The position numbers and the translations under genes are program-made. The notes below the pieces were generated by a model, which saw only the letters and a program-made list of their open reading frames with translations, searched no databases and was not told the DNA's origin. From NCBI GenBank assembly GCA_030848705.1, contig CM061235.1, positions 137,337,228-137,401,227 on the forward strand: a DNA stretch of 64,000 bases, given 5' to 3'. This document shows, piece after piece, positions 1-11,598 of this stretch. Position 1 is the stretch's first letter, and the number at the start of each line of letters is the position of its first letter. This DNA is from Heracleum sosnowskyi. Taxonomy: Eukaryota > Streptophyta > Magnoliopsida > Apiales > Apiaceae.

Positions 1-1
1 G

Positions 2-217
2 TTCAAAACTCATGCTTTTGGCAAAGACTTATGGTTGGATCTTCAGGATGCTAGGGTATGTCTCTCCAAGACACTCCAAAAACACATTGATGAGATTGAA
101 AATGAGGCTATCACTCCTGATGAAATAGCACTGGTGGAAGGACTCAAAGAAGTTCTTAAGGAAGCTCTCAACAGAGAGGATGAAGCAAGACAGAAAAAGA
201 AATCTGAAGCTAAGTAA
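2..217 (+). CDS. C-terminal end of a Sirevirus-type third ORF (partial)
   Basis: The reading frame is open from the left edge to a TAA at 215-217. The visible ~71 residues are Lys/Glu-rich and helical in character (KTLQKHIDEIENEA, EALNREDEARQKKK). They end about 100 bp before a polypurine tract and an LTR, which is where Sirevirus elements keep the extra ORF between pol and the 3' LTR. The intact ORF of element C (28768-33118) ends in a comparable charged tail at the same position. The function of this ORF is unknown; it has been called env-like by position. The upstream part lies outside the window, so intactness cannot be judged. Confidence 0.6.
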   Translation, partial: FKTHAFGKDLWLDLQDARVCLSKTLQKHIDEIENEAITPDEIALVEGLKEVLKEALNREDEARQKKKSEAK

Positions 218-314
218 AAATCTTTTGTTAAATTTTGATCTTGTTAGTTAAGTTGTCAGCATGTATTAATTGTAAATTTGTTGTTATTGTCCATAAAAAC
301 AAATTGGGGGAGAT

Positions 315-1360
315 TGTTAGGATTTATGGGTGATAGCTATGAGGCAACTTAACTAGATACTTTATTTACTTAATCTTTATTAAGTATGAACATACTGTCA
401 CAGCCAGAGTATGTCTTTGTAACCGTTTTATTTAGTACAAATAAGATTCTAGTGCATCTTGGTAGAAGTTCATTCATTTGTTCAAGCCTCAAGAAGTACT
501 CAAGATGGACAACAAGAATAAAGATTATTGTCACAGCGCTGACAATAAGGTTACAAGAAGACAGCATGTTGCGAGTCACGACAGTACATTCACTCTGACA
601 GCAACATTGGCGGAAGCCCTCTGACATCAACTTTACCTTAGCCTGACAGCAAGCTTGGAAATCCTGACAGCACCTTCAGCGGGGATTTCTTACTGCCACT
701 ATAAGCGCATTCCTGTGACAGCAAGCTTAGCCATCAGGATACTGTCATGAAGGGATAACATTTGTATTGGTAAACAACCCAGTCAAACTCGTGATAGTTT
801 GGATGTTCAAGAAACAGGCGTGTTGCAGTATCCCAACACTGTAACAGGTCTGCAAGACTACAACTGAAGCTTGAGAGATCACATGACAAAGCTCACCAAT
901 TCCAGAGTATGACAAATCTACATCTACTGAATTGTGTTAGCTTAAAATAGAATGTTTCTAGATTGCTTTGTTATGTATTGATAAGCTGTCTGTATAGCAA
1001 TTTAGGAAAGAATCACGGGCAGGTAAATTGTAAGAAGCTGCCACTTGAAAATGACAACAGCTTCACAAGACCCGTGATTGAAAGTGATAGGTTTAGCCTA
1101 TTTAGTCTATCTCTCAATTCATTCTCTGTAATCACTCGAGAAACCGAAGCTCAAGAAAAAACAAACATTTTCTTGAGGTTGTAGCAACCCATTGCAAAAT
1201 AAATAAAACATTTATTTTGTGAGAATTACTCGTGTGTCTACTTGTGTTTGCATTTGATAAACTGATGATCTTTAATCTTAGTTCTTGTTGTTGAAAACGT
1301 AGATTGAGATTTATCAGTATTGCATTCAACCCCCTCTTCTGCAATAGTCAAGGACCAACA
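315..1360 (+). mobile_element. 3' LTR of a Sirevirus-like Copia element
   Basis: The sequence starts TGTTAGG directly after the polypurine tract AATTGGGGGAGAT (302-314) and ends AAGGACCAACA, giving TG..CA termini and 1046 bp. A diverged second copy of the same LTR family lies at 4728-5766, with the same start and the same end. Inside, the motif TGACAGCA and its inverse TGTCA recur about ten times between 400 and 740. The element body is to the left of the window, so a target-site duplication cannot be checked. Confidence 0.85.
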
Positions 1361-1490
1361 TACTGTATTCTATATATTCTATTATTAATACAAAAAAATA
1401 ATATAAATAAATATTTTTACTATACAAAATATTATATTATATTAAAAGAAGTTTGTGCTTAGCGGGGTTATACGCTAGTATAGTATAATA

Positions 1491-1727
1491 TACTACTCCC
1501 TTCGTCCCACCCAATATTTATTATTTGGGTTGGGCACGAAGTTTAAGGAAAATAAATAAAGTAATGGAGAAAAATAAAGAAAATGAGTAAAGTGGTTCGA
1601 TCCGCCAATATTTAAAGTATAAAATAAGTAAAGTGGAGGAAAGTAGTGGAAGTAGTTGATTTTTATATTATAAAACTTTACTATTTTAGGAAAGTTTTGG
1701 AATGTAAAAAATTGGATGGGAGTAGTT
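1491..1727. mobile_element. Stowaway-like MITE
   Basis: An approximately 237-bp segment is bounded by imperfect inverted ends. The left end reads TACTACTCCCTTCGTCCCA and the right end reads GGATGGGAGTAGTTA. CTCCCTCCGTCCCA-type termini and a TA target are typical of Stowaway/Tc1-mariner MITEs in plants. No coding capacity. The right end is the weaker of the two. Confidence 0.55.
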
Positions 1728-1864
1728 ACTTTTTTTATTTTTCTTTAATAAAACCCCTCATTTTCCAAAAATATCACGGACAAACCGTTATTTATTTATT
1801 TTAAAATCAATTTTACTTTTAATTATTTAAAAAAATTTAACACACCTCCTTATTTGTTAAAAAA

Positions 1865-1893
1865 AATCCGTGCATCGCACAGTTCTAAGCTAG
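1865..1893 (+). mobile_element. 3' terminus of a Helitron-like element
   Basis: A short hairpin (GTGC-ATC-GCAC) is followed, after about nine bases, by CTAG at 1890-1893. This is the 3' signature of Helitrons (GC-rich hairpin, then CTRR). The matching 5' end of this copy was not found with confidence; it may lie in the AT-rich sequence near 1730 or further left. The next Helitron-like unit begins at the very next base. Confidence 0.5.
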
Positions 1894-3679
1894 TCTATAC
1901 TATATTATAATAGACGAAACATTAAAAGTTTGGTCGGTACGGTACCATGCTAGTTTTTTGGTACCTATTTTTTGGTATTTCGTGATTTTACTTAATTATC
2001 CTTACTTATTTATAAAAAAAATAATATTAAATAATTAGACATATTTATAACGGGTTACCTTTTTCAGCTAAAATACATTTTTTTCTACTTTTTCTAACAA
2101 AATCTCATCCCTTTTGAAAAATATCACGTGTAATTATCTTTTTCAACTAAAACATGATAACTTTTCTATTTTTACTTAATAAAACTCCTCATTTCCCAAA
2201 AATATCACGGGAAACCCTTAATTATTTATTTTAAAACCTATTTTAATACTTTTAATTATTTAAAAAAGTTTACATATTTTAAACAATTACCTTTTTCAAC
2301 TAAAACATGTTACTTTTTATATTTTTCCTTACTAAATCCTCTCCTTTTTAAAAATATCACGAGCAAACCCTAAATCATTTATTTTAAAACCTAATTTAAT
2401 ACTTTTAATTATTTTAAAAAGTTTAGCTATTTTAACATATCTACTTATTTTTTAAAAAAAATACTTAATTACCCTTACTTATCTATAAAAATAATATTAA
2501 ATAATAAGACATATTTATAACCGGTTACCTTTTCAGCTAAAACACATTACTTTTTCTATTTTTTCTAACAAAATCTCATCATTTTTCAAAAATATACAAT
2601 TACCTTTTTCAAAAAAGCATGTGCATCAAAAATTACTGGAATGCACAAAAGTATATGTAAATTATCTATCTATATTATTATATAATAGACAAAACATTAA
2701 AAATTTGGTCGGTCGGTCGGTACCAAAGTGTTTTTACTTAATTACCCTTACTAACCAAAGTGTTTTTACTTATTATAAAAAAATAATTAAATAATAACAT
2801 TACCTATTTATAATCAATTACATTTTTATCTAAAACACATTATAAATTTTTTCCAAAAATATCACGGACAATTACCCTTTTCAACTTACTTTTTCTATTT
2901 TTCTTACTAAAATTCCTTCTTTTTCTAAAAATATCATGGGCAAACCTTTTACTTATCTATACTATATTATGATAGACAAAACAATAAAAGTTTGATCGGT
3001 CGGTCGGTACTAAGTGATTTTACTTAACCAACTTTACTTATTTTTAAATGATAATATTATTTATAACCAATTACCTTTTCAGCTAAAATAAATTACTTTA
3101 TTTATTTATTTATTTATTTTAACAAAATCCCATCTTTTTCTAAAAAATCATGGGCAATTACCTTTTTGAACTAAAACATGTTACCTTTTCTAATTTTTCT
3201 TACTAAAATTTCTCTTTTTCCAAAAATCACGGACAAATCCTTATTTATTTATTTTAAAGCCTATTTTAATACTTCTAATTACGGGCAATTACCTTTGTCA
3301 ACTAAAACATGTTATATTTTCTATTTTCCTTACTAAAAAGTAAAACCCCTCCTTTTTCAAAAAAAAATTGCGGTCAAACCGCTACTTATTTATTTGAAAG
3401 CCTATTTTAATACTTCTAATTACGGGCAATTAACTTTTTCAACTAAAACTTGTTACTTTTTCTATTTTTCCTTACTAAAACCCCTCATTTTTCAAAAATA
3501 TCACCGGCAAACCGTTACTTATTTATTTTAAAATCTATTTTAATACTTTTAATTATTTAAAAAGGTTTAACACACCTACTTATTTATTTTAACTAATGTA
3601 ATTAATAAAATATTAAAATATAAATAACAAAAATAACAATTATTAAACCAATCCGTGCATCGCACGAGTTTTAAGCTAG
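1894..3679 (+). mobile_element. Non-autonomous Helitron-like element(s), nested or composite
   Basis: The unit begins TCTATACTATATTATAATAG and ends with the hairpin CCGTGC-ATC-GCACG and CTAG (3676-3679). It has no coding capacity. It is AT-rich and built from degenerate repeats of the phrase 'CCAAAAATATCACGGGCAA' and 'TTACCTTTTTCAACTAAAAC'. At least two further 5'-like ends, followed by AAAGTTTGGTCGG or similar, occur inside near 2669 and 2953. It may therefore be several truncated copies rather than one element. The same family occurs on the minus strand at 54062-55351. Confidence 0.55.
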
Positions 3680-4468
3680 TATTATTAAAGATGAAACATT
3701 AAAAGTTTGGTCGGTACGGTACTTACTTTTTGGTACTTGTTTTTTGGTACTCCGTGTTGTTACTTAAATACCCTTACTTATATATAAAAAAATGTTAAAT
3801 AATAATAACATTAAATAATAATTACCTTTTTCTGCTAAAATAATTACTATTCCTATTTTTTCTAACAAAATCCTCTTTTTTTCCAAAAATATCACAGGTA
3901 ATTATCTTTTAAAACTAATTCTTGTTACCTTTTCTATTTCCCCTTACTAAAACTCCTCTTTTTCTAAAAATATCACGGGCAACCCATTACTTATTTATTT
4001 TAAAACCTATTTTAATGATTTTAATTGTTTAAAATAATAATTACATTAAATATTAATTACCTTTTTCAGCTAAAACACATTATTTTTCTATTTTTCCTAA
4101 AAAATCTCCTTATTTTCCAAAAATATCACGGACAATTATCTTTTTCAATTAAAATATGTTACCTTTTCTATTTAAAATATCACGGGCAATTACCTTTTTC
4201 AACTAAAAAAGTTATCTTTTCTATTTTTTCTTACTAAAACTTCTCCTTTTTCAAAAATATGTAAAATCTTACTTATTTATTTTAGGGTGCTGATATATGC
4301 ACATCCTAAACTTGCACACTCTAATTTTTTATTGGACCAAATTGACCTTAAAATCACGGACAAGCTCTTACCTATTTATTTTTAAAATCTATTTTAATGC
4401 AATTAATAAAATATTAAAATATAAATAATAAAATAACAATAGTCCGCGTATCACGGGTTTTAAGTTAG
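3680..4468 (+). mobile_element. Non-autonomous Helitron-like element
   Basis: It starts TATTATTAAAGATGAAACAT directly after the CTAG of the preceding unit and contains the same 'AAAAGTTTGGTCGGTACGG' phrase. It ends with a GC-rich hairpin (TCCGCGTATCACGGG) and TTAG at 4465-4468, a one-base variant of the CTAG end. It is AT-rich and non-coding. The 70-residue frame inside is low-complexity and not credible. Confidence 0.5.
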
Positions 4469-4727
4469 TATATATATATATTTAAATCGAAATGATTTTT
4501 TACGTCATTCATCCTCATAAGTATAGAATAGTTTCTACATTAATCATCCGTAAAATTATATACTAATTATGATTGAACAGAAAATGGATGATGGCCGAAT
4601 GTTATTTTTTAATTCCTTTTAGAAAAGGTCATTTCTTTTATTAAGTATACGGATGATCATGATATTCAGCTAAAGATGAGAATCTAATCAAGATTTTGTG
4701 CGTGTTTGGAGTATCACAAAAAAGTTG
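4469..4727. other. Unassigned AT-rich spacer
   Basis: This sequence lies between the Helitron-like run and the LTR of element A. I see no gene, terminal repeats or tandem structure in it. Confidence 0.5.
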
Positions 4728-5766
4728 TGTTAGGATTTATGGGTGATAGCTAAGAGACAGCTTGACTAGATATTTTAAATGCTTAATTTTATTAAGTATG
4801 AACATACTGGAGTATGTTCTTGTAACCATTTTGTTTATTGTCAAATAAGAATTTAGTACATCTTGATAGAAGTTCATTTATTTGTTCAAGCCTCAAGAAG
4901 TGCTTAAGGAGGACAACAAGAATAAATGTTACTGTCATGGCACTGAAAGTAAGGTTACAAGAAGACAACATGTTGCAAGTCACGACAGTATATTCACTCT
5001 GACAAAAACATTGGCGGAAGCCCTGAGACAACAACTTTACCTTAGTCTGACAGCAATCTTGGAAATCCTGACAACATCTCTTGCGGGGATTTCTTACTGT
5101 CACCAAAAGAACATTCTTGTGACAACAAGCTTGAAGATCAGGATATTGTCGTAAAGGGATAATCTTTGTATTGGGGATCTACCCAGTCAAACATGTGATA
5201 GTTTGGATGTTCAAGAAACAGGCGTGCTGTAGTATCCCAACACTGCATCAGGTCTGCAAGACTACAACAGAAGCTTGAGAGATCACATGACAAAGCTCAC
5301 CAATTCAAGAGTATGACAAATCAACATCTACTGAATTGTGTTAGCTAAATATATAATGTATCTATATTGCTTTTTCCAGTAATGATAAACTTGTTTGTAT
5401 AGCAATTTAGGTAAGACTCACGGGTAGACAATTTGTAAGAAGCTGACACATGAAAATGATAGCAGCTTCACAAACCCGTGATGATAGAGATAGGTTAAGT
5501 TTACTTAGACTGTCTCTCAATTCATTCTAGGCATCACTCGAGAAATTGAAGCTCAAGAAAACTGATATTTTCTTGAGGTTGTAGCAACACTTTGCAAAAT
5601 AAATAAAACTTTTATTTTGTAAGAAAAACTACTTGTATCTACTTGTGTTTGCAATTCTTAAACTGATAAACGTTAATCTTAGTTTTTGTTGTTGAAGCGT
5701 AGATTGAGATTTATCAGTATTGCATTCAACCTCCCCCCCCCCCTCTGCAATATTCAAGGACCAACA
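4728..5766 (+). mobile_element. 5' LTR of Sirevirus-like element A
   Basis: The 1039-bp sequence starts TGTTAGG and ends GGACCAACA, matching the LTR at 315-1360 along its whole length with many differences. It is followed by a tRNA-Met-type primer binding site and a gag reading frame on the same strand, so this is the 5' LTR of its own insertion. A poly-C tract of ten near 5733 precedes the end. The 3' half of element A is not present, because element B's LTR abuts its gag at 6910. Confidence 0.85.
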
Positions 5767-5768
5767 AC

Positions 5769-5780
5769 TGGTACCAGAGC
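5769..5780 (+). other. Primer binding site (initiator tRNA-Met type), element A
   Basis: TGGTACCAGAGC lies two bases after the LTR end. It differs by one base from TGGTATCAGAGC, the complement of the plant initiator tRNA-Met 3' end used by Copia and many Gypsy elements. Confidence 0.8.
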
Positions 5781-5808
5781 ATACAGATTGTTCTACAAAT
5801 CTGAGATC

Positions 5809-6909
5809 ATGACAAGTTTGCAGAAGTCAAGTAGCATAAAGATCCCAGCTTTTGATAAAGAGAATTACAATGTGTGGAAAAGAAAAATCTTGCTGTTTAT
5901 CAAAGCTGCGAATCCATTATACTTGGGTATCCTTTAAAATGGTCCCTTTGTTCCACAGAAGGAGATTGAAGCCTCGACTGTGGACGGTGTTCTTATTCCA
6001 GCACACTAGATTGCTAAATCACCTTCAGAGTTTCTGGAGCCAGAAAAAGAGAAGGTGGCCTTGGATGATTACTTGCAACTCATCCTACTGGATGCTCTCA
6101 CTTTGGACAAAGCCATGTGTGGGAACGTCATTGGATGCTCATCAACCAAGGAAATGTGGACTAAGATTGAGTTGTTATGTGAAGGAAGTGAAGAGGTAAA
6201 AGATAATCAAAGACAGATTCTTATCTCACAGTATGAAGCTTTCATGGCAAAGTCAAGAGAAGATCTAACAACAATTTGAGAGGTTCAGTAAACTGCTGAC
6301 TGAGCTACCGATACATGGCAAGTACTATGATAGGAAAGAGTTAAATGTTAAGTTCTTACTCACACTTCCTGAGCATCTAGAGCATAGAATCACATCCATA
6401 AGAGAAGGAAGAAATCTAAACAATGTTTCCTTTGAAACATTATATGGTGTGCTTAAATCATATGGGCTTGAATTTTTCCAGAAAAGAGCTATACAATCTG
6501 GATCAAGAGGAAAGATGGCAAATATGTCTGGTGCTCTTGTAGCTCATGTGCCAAGAATCACTCAACCTAGTGAAGGAGTTCAAATCACCCAACCTGCTCA
6601 AGTACCTTCCCTAAAGATTGAAGAGGTTGTGGATGATGATGAGAAGGTGGTGCTGCAAATAACTGATGTTGAAGATGAAGACTTCTATTCATTAGAAGAA
6701 ATGGAAAAGATGGATAATCCAACTATGGCTTACATGGCTAAGAAGTTCAAAAACATAAGATTCAAGAGAAACAAGCCATATAAGTCTCAAGGTCAAACAT
6801 CAAGGTTCAGCAGAGGGAATTCCTCCAAGGTTGAAGGTGGTGCCACAAGAGGTGGTTACAAAACAGGGATGGTGGACAGATCCAAGTTTAAATGTTACAA
6901 CTGCAATGA
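5809..6909 (+). pseudogene. Broken gag of Sirevirus-like element A
   Basis: The frame starts MTSLQKSSSIKIPAFDKENY, the same beginning as the intact gag of element C. It is interrupted by a TAA at 5935-5937, by a frame change near 6000 and by a stop around 6277. Recognisable gag blocks follow across frames (KEMWTKIELLCEG, ISQYEAFMAKS, LKSYGLEFFQKRAI). The sequence stops inside the CCHC zinc knuckle (CYNCND) because the minus-strand LTR of element B begins at 6910. This is a dead capsid/nucleocapsid gene. Confidence 0.85.
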
Positions 6910-7911
6910 TGTTATTCCCAGACACTGAACCAAGATTGTAGAAGGGGGGGGGGGGTTGAATATAATATTTGAAAACTTTTCGTTCTTGACAGTGAAAATA
7001 TGAAAAGCAAAAAACAAGAACAGAAACACAAATAAGATGATACAAGAATTAAAAATTCAGGTGGATTGTTTTTGTCCACCTGAGAGATTTTTATTGAAGA
7101 AATCTTTGTGATGTGTACGAATAAACACACAGCTACAAATACACAACTCTAGCTTCAGCAATTTACAAGGATACTGCTTTGTGCTCTCTAAATTGCTAAA
7201 ACCTGATTTCTTGATTTCTAGAGTTATGCTACAACTTGGTTATATAACCCAAGTTTACAAAGATACTTGAACAACTAATAATACAAAAAGTACATGTGTT
7301 CAGAATCCTTGTTTCTCCATCCCGAACAGTGGTCCGTGTTTGTAGCTTGCCCTTCTTGGCTGATTGTCTTTTACGGAAATGCTACCTTTGACAATGCAAA
7401 CAGAATGCTGTTTTGTTCTTGTCACCTTTCCAGAAATACTGGCTTCCATGCTCTGTGTAGTCTGTCAACCCGTGTGCTCTGACATCGCTGTCCTTTTCAC
7501 AAGTACAGAGAGTATCCGTAGAAGCTATCTGAGTTGTATCCGTTGATAGATTCTTGATTAACCCGTACTGCTATCCGTAGACAGTACAGTGTTCATATCC
7601 GTAGAAGGCTAGTCAAGCTATCCGCAGACAGTCAATTTCATGTATGCAAAATTACAAGGCATCGACTATATACAATTCGCCTCCCTATTCTACATATCTA
7701 TTGATAGTCAACATGACTCAATTAACCTATCAAGACTACTTCAACTTCAACATCAGAAATACACAAGCATGTTACATTTGATCTTATCCGTAGATAAGCT
7801 ACCCATCTACGGATACTGCAATGGAAAACTATCCGTTGATGGCTACGTTTACTTGTACAATTTTTACTAAGTCAGTTTGGTTATCATCAAGAAACAACTT
7901 AGTTCCTAACA
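6910..7911 (-). mobile_element. 3' LTR of Sirevirus-like element B
   Basis: On the minus strand it begins TGTTAGGAACT directly after a polypurine tract (minus-strand AATTGGGGGAGAT, plus 7912-7924) and ends GGGAATAACA, 1002 bp with TG..CA ends. It carries repeats of the motif ATCCGTAGA (and ATCCGTTGA, ATCCGCAGA) between about 7510 and 7850. Its insertion interrupts element A's gag at a zinc knuckle. The 5' LTR of B is absent, so no target duplication can be read; the left flank is AATGA. Confidence 0.85.
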
Positions 7912-8086
7912 ATCTCCCCCAATTTATGCCTAGTTGAGAATCAGACATAAATTAAGAGTCTTGATGATAACAAAACCACTTTCAACATATGGATATTAGC
8001 AGTAAAAATTATGTCAAGCTACATGAATTGAAAATCAGAAGAGTAGAGATAGTTACATAGAGAGAGCTCCTTTAGTATGAGCAGAA
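7912..8086 (-). other. 3' untranslated spacer and PPT of element B
   Basis: This is non-coding sequence between the last stop of ORF3 and the LTR, including the polypurine tract at 7912-7924. Nothing else is visible in it. Confidence 0.6.
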
Positions 8087-10305
8087 TCAATTTCTTTTCT
8101 TCTCTCTTGGAGGTTGAACCTTCTGTCTCCCTTCCTTAGCATAGTTTGCCTGGATTTGTTTTTAAAGCTTTCTGTAGAATGCATCTTCTTCAGAAATTTT
8201 TGGATCCAGCTTGCCTTGCAACCATCTAAGATACCTATTGCTGGCCTTAGACAGTTGATCTTGAATCCTAAAGAATCTTCTACAGCCCTTTTCATCCTTG
8301 AATTCCATCATCCAGTAAGGTTGAAGATGAATTCTTTGTCCATTAAAAGGGATCTTCAGCTTCCTCGGCAAACAATCAGGAGAATTCCAGTTGTTCCTGA
8401 TTTCCAAAATCTTCTTTAACACAGCACCCTTGGCAACCTCAGAGAATCCCCTTGTGTTTTTGAAGCCTGAAAAGACTTTCACCAAGGTAGAGTATCCTTC
8501 ATTCAACACTTGTTGTAGGGGCCATGCTCTCACTTTTCCTCCTTTGTAGACAAAAGTTAGTCTTTCAGGCAAATCTCTGAACTTGTCTGTGACTCTGATT
8601 TCACTAACTTCCTTAAGGAATAGATCCATGGTTGAGTACTCCTGTATCTCTGCAATGTACAAAAAGTCTGCCTTGTTCTCAACTGGTTTGGCAACTTTTG
8701 GTGCAACATTAAGCTTGATTGGTCCCTGATGAGCTTTCTTGACTAGTGTCTTTTTCTTTGATATCTTTTCTTTCTCAATTAAGAACTTAGGAAACACTAG
8801 GTCTTCAAGCTCAATAGGTTCTTCTTTAAATTCTACAGGAGTTCCATGAAAGGTGACTTGAGATTGGGTTGAAGCTGGGACAGAATCTTCATAGACAATT
8901 CTCCTCTGTGTATCTCTTCTCCCTTCTCAGGAGAGACAGGCCTATTTGATCTCTTCTTCCATCTAGGGGGCTTGGATTTAGGCACTGTCTTCCTTTTCTT
9001 CAACTTCTTCTTGGTAGGGGCCTCTTCCTCCACAGCCTCACTACTTTCTTCCTCCAATTCCCTTTCTAGTTCTTGGGCTAATCTAGCCTGTCTTTCAGGT
9101 GTAGATTCATAACCCTGGGGATTGGCTTCTCTCCTTATCCTGGAAATCTCTTCTGCCTTTGCTTCATTGAACCTGGGGTGGCTGTTTGTGATGTGAAGTT
9201 CTTTGCTATTTCTGTAGATAACAGCCAGCCCTTGTCTCAGCATTACATCCTTGGAATTTTTGAGATCCATGATAAGAGTTGCTAGCACCTTATTCTCATC
9301 AGGCTTAGGAAGTGGGAAGTCCACCTCTAGCTTGTTCTTGCCATGATGTTTAGGTGGTGATCCAGTCCTGCCGCTGAAGAGAGGTTCAAACTCCTTGACA
9401 CTAGAATGTTCAGCATCATAATTACTTTGCAGAACAATGGTGTCAGGAGTGAGGACCTTCAGAATTGTTGTGTGGACAGGATGGCTACTTGTGGATGAAG
9501 TCACAGCCTGGAAGATGGATTCCTTGATCAGCTTTTCAGAATTAAGAAACATTTGGACATCCTCAGCTCAAGGAGAGACCACCTTCGTGCTATTATTTGA
9601 GGTGACTCCCCCTGACTTGATGGCACACCTTGAGTTGTAAAGACCACTAGTGCACTCTCCCCCTTACTTGAATTCTCCCCCTTTTTGTTATCATCAAGGG
9701 TTTGAGTGACAATGGTTGACTGCAGCAACTGTTACAGAAGCTGAGTCTGTAAATTTTGGTTAGCCAAGAAGGTGTCCATTTGCTTTTCCATCTTATCCAT
9801 TCTCCCAGTAAGAGCAGCCACATCATTTACCAGCTTGTCTTGCTTGCATCTTTGAGATGTGAAAGGAGCAACAACATCAATTCTCCTTGCCAAAGCATCC
9901 TTCACCCCATCCAGATGGTTCTTGATATCATCAGTGCTGGCTCTTTGTTGCAGGATGTGGGCCTGATGAAGCTGAAGTGATGCCACAAAGTTATGAACTG
10001 AGGTGGCATGCTGTGGATTTGATGTTTTAGCTTCATCATGTGCCCTTTGATGATTCCTGAGAATGACTGACTTGGTGGCATTGTGATCATAGGAGTTGGA
10101 GAACAACCAAGTAGGCATCTCTTGGAGAGTAGAAGGGCCTTCATCTCCTCCTTCACCACTCTCAAAATCATCACTATTTTCATCATAGCTGAAATCTTCA
10201 CCAGCTCCTGGAGGCAGATTCTGAATAGCTTCCTTTTCCCTAGACATTGATTCAGTTGTGTGTACTAAATTCAACATCCTTTCTGCCTCCACATTGCCCT
10301 GTCCA
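8087..10305 (-). pseudogene. 3' part of the broken ORF3 of element B
   Basis: Minus-strand frames cover 9732-10292, 8833-9552 and 8162-8797, separated by stops and frameshifts. A last in-frame stretch after the TAA at 8162 reaches a TGA at 8087-8089. Visible traits are a Glu-rich segment (ELERELEEESSEAVEEE) followed by a Lys/Arg-rich basic patch (TKKKLKKRK, KPPRWKKRS) around 8930-9060, and a C-terminal block with Trp-rich strands (YWMMEFKDEKGCRRFFRI). Position (between pol and the 3' LTR) and composition match the extra ORF of Sirevirus elements. No enzymatic motif is visible. It was one reading frame with 11599-12859 before element D inserted. Confidence 0.65.
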
Positions 10306-10783
10306 TGTTAGGTTTAGGGGCTACACACCAATACGAGATTCAAACAAACAAACAAAGCAAAGCACACAAACAATATATATGACGCGGAAACAACCACGTC
10401 CCAACTTGTATTATTAATCAAAACAGTTATCAATAATACAATCAATCTCACCAACGGTGTATCACTCACACGATACTCAAGCCAAACAATGCTCAAGTAT
10501 ACATCAAACATAATATGACTATGTTTATATAGCCATCCAAAACTTAGCCACCAAGACTTGTCATACTTGTTTTACAAGACTTACCATACTTGTTATACAA
10601 GACTTTTTATTCTTGGTACCTAATTCCCTAATTTAATGACTAAGACATACAATATATAATAATTGTCTATCAATACAATTATTACCATATATAATAATTG
10701 TCTACCCATACAATTATTACCAAAACAGTCTTAATCACCCAAATTCATATTACCATATTGGGTTGAACCGGTCAAACCCAACA
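10306..10783 (-). repeat. 3' LTR of element D
   Basis: On the minus strand it begins TGTTGGGTTTGACC and ends CCCTAAACCTAACA. Its first 183 bases recur at 11410-11593. The sequence contains short internal duplications of TATATAATAATTGTCTA. Confidence 0.85.
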
Positions 10784-10810
10784 ATCCTCCCCTTCAACCC
10801 AATACCCATA

Positions 10811-11409
10811 TCAGGTTGAACGATATCCATCAACGACATCGACATCCCTCCGCCATGCCTCCCCTCGAACAAGAACCTCTCCTTCTAGCACGAAAAGATT
10901 TCTCTTGTCCTTCCAACCTTTGAGTATCTCTAAATCCCTTTTAGTGACCTCCAACATTCCGTTCTTCATCATAACAGTATATCCCAAATCAACTAATTTA
11001 CCCAATGAAATTAGATTTCGATTTAACTCCGGCACGTACCTTACTTGAGTTAACTTCCGAACATGACCATTGTGAAGTTTCATCATTACCTCACCAATTC
11101 CAGCAACCTTTACCCTTTTACCGTTTGGTAAAACTACCATCTTTCCCTCACACTTCTTGTAGGACGAGAACCACTCCCTCCTAGCACATATGTGATGAGA
11201 ACATCCCGAGCCAAGCACCCATTCTTCTTTCGATCCCTTATCTTCTTGAACCAAAAGCGCATCATCATCAGTCGCCACGAGCGAAACATTACCCCCTCCT
11301 CGAGTTTTCTTCAACTCCTTCAAGTCTTCTTTTGCCTTTGGACACATAGATTGTATATGCCCCAATTCTTCACAATAAAAACACTTGATATTTGGGTTAT
11401 GTTTCTTAC
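10811..11409 (-). pseudogene. Copia nucleocapsid-protease fragment of element D
   Basis: Reading on the minus strand from 11409, a CCHC zinc knuckle (CFYCEELGHIQSMC) is followed by the retropepsin region (WVLGSGCSHHICARREW) and the start of the pre-integrase region, ending with a stop at 10811. The protease active-site triplet D-S/T-G is here G-S-G, so the catalytic aspartate is lost. The upstream reading frame is cut by the join to LTR sequence at 11410. Confidence 0.8.
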
Positions 11410-11593
11410 AGACTTTTTATTCTTGGTACCTAATTCCCTAATTTAATGACTAAGACATACAATATATAATAATTGTCTATCAATACAATTATTACCATAT
11501 ATAATAATTGTCTACCTATACAATTATTACCAAAACAGTCTTAATCACCCAAATTCATATTACCATATTGGGTTGAACCGGTCAAACCCAACA
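11410..11593 (-). repeat. Truncated 5' LTR of element D
   Basis: It matches 10601-10783 almost base for base and ends on the same terminus, TGTTGGG on the minus strand. The LTR stops abruptly at 11410, where it runs into the nucleocapsid sequence at a short shared AGAC. A deletion removed the rest of the LTR, the PBS and the start of gag. Confidence 0.85.
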
Positions 11594-11598
11594 GTCCA

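Larger units (their letters stand above)
10306..11593 (-). mobile_element. Internally deleted Copia element D nested in element B
   Basis: It is flanked by the 5-bp duplication GTCCA at 10301-10305 and 11594-11598. A full 478-bp LTR (10306-10783) sits at the left. A truncated LTR copy (11410-11593, matching 10601-10783) sits at the right, in the same orientation. The internal part holds only a nucleocapsid/protease fragment. A polypurine tract (minus-strand GAAGGGGAGGAT) borders the left LTR, so that is the 3' LTR. The PBS, 5' gag, integrase, RT and RNase H are missing. The element is immobile now. Confidence 0.9.

Noticed and set aside
4025..4237. 70-codon frame in the Helitron-like region
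   Set aside because: Phe/Lys/Ile low-complexity translation of AT-rich repeats.
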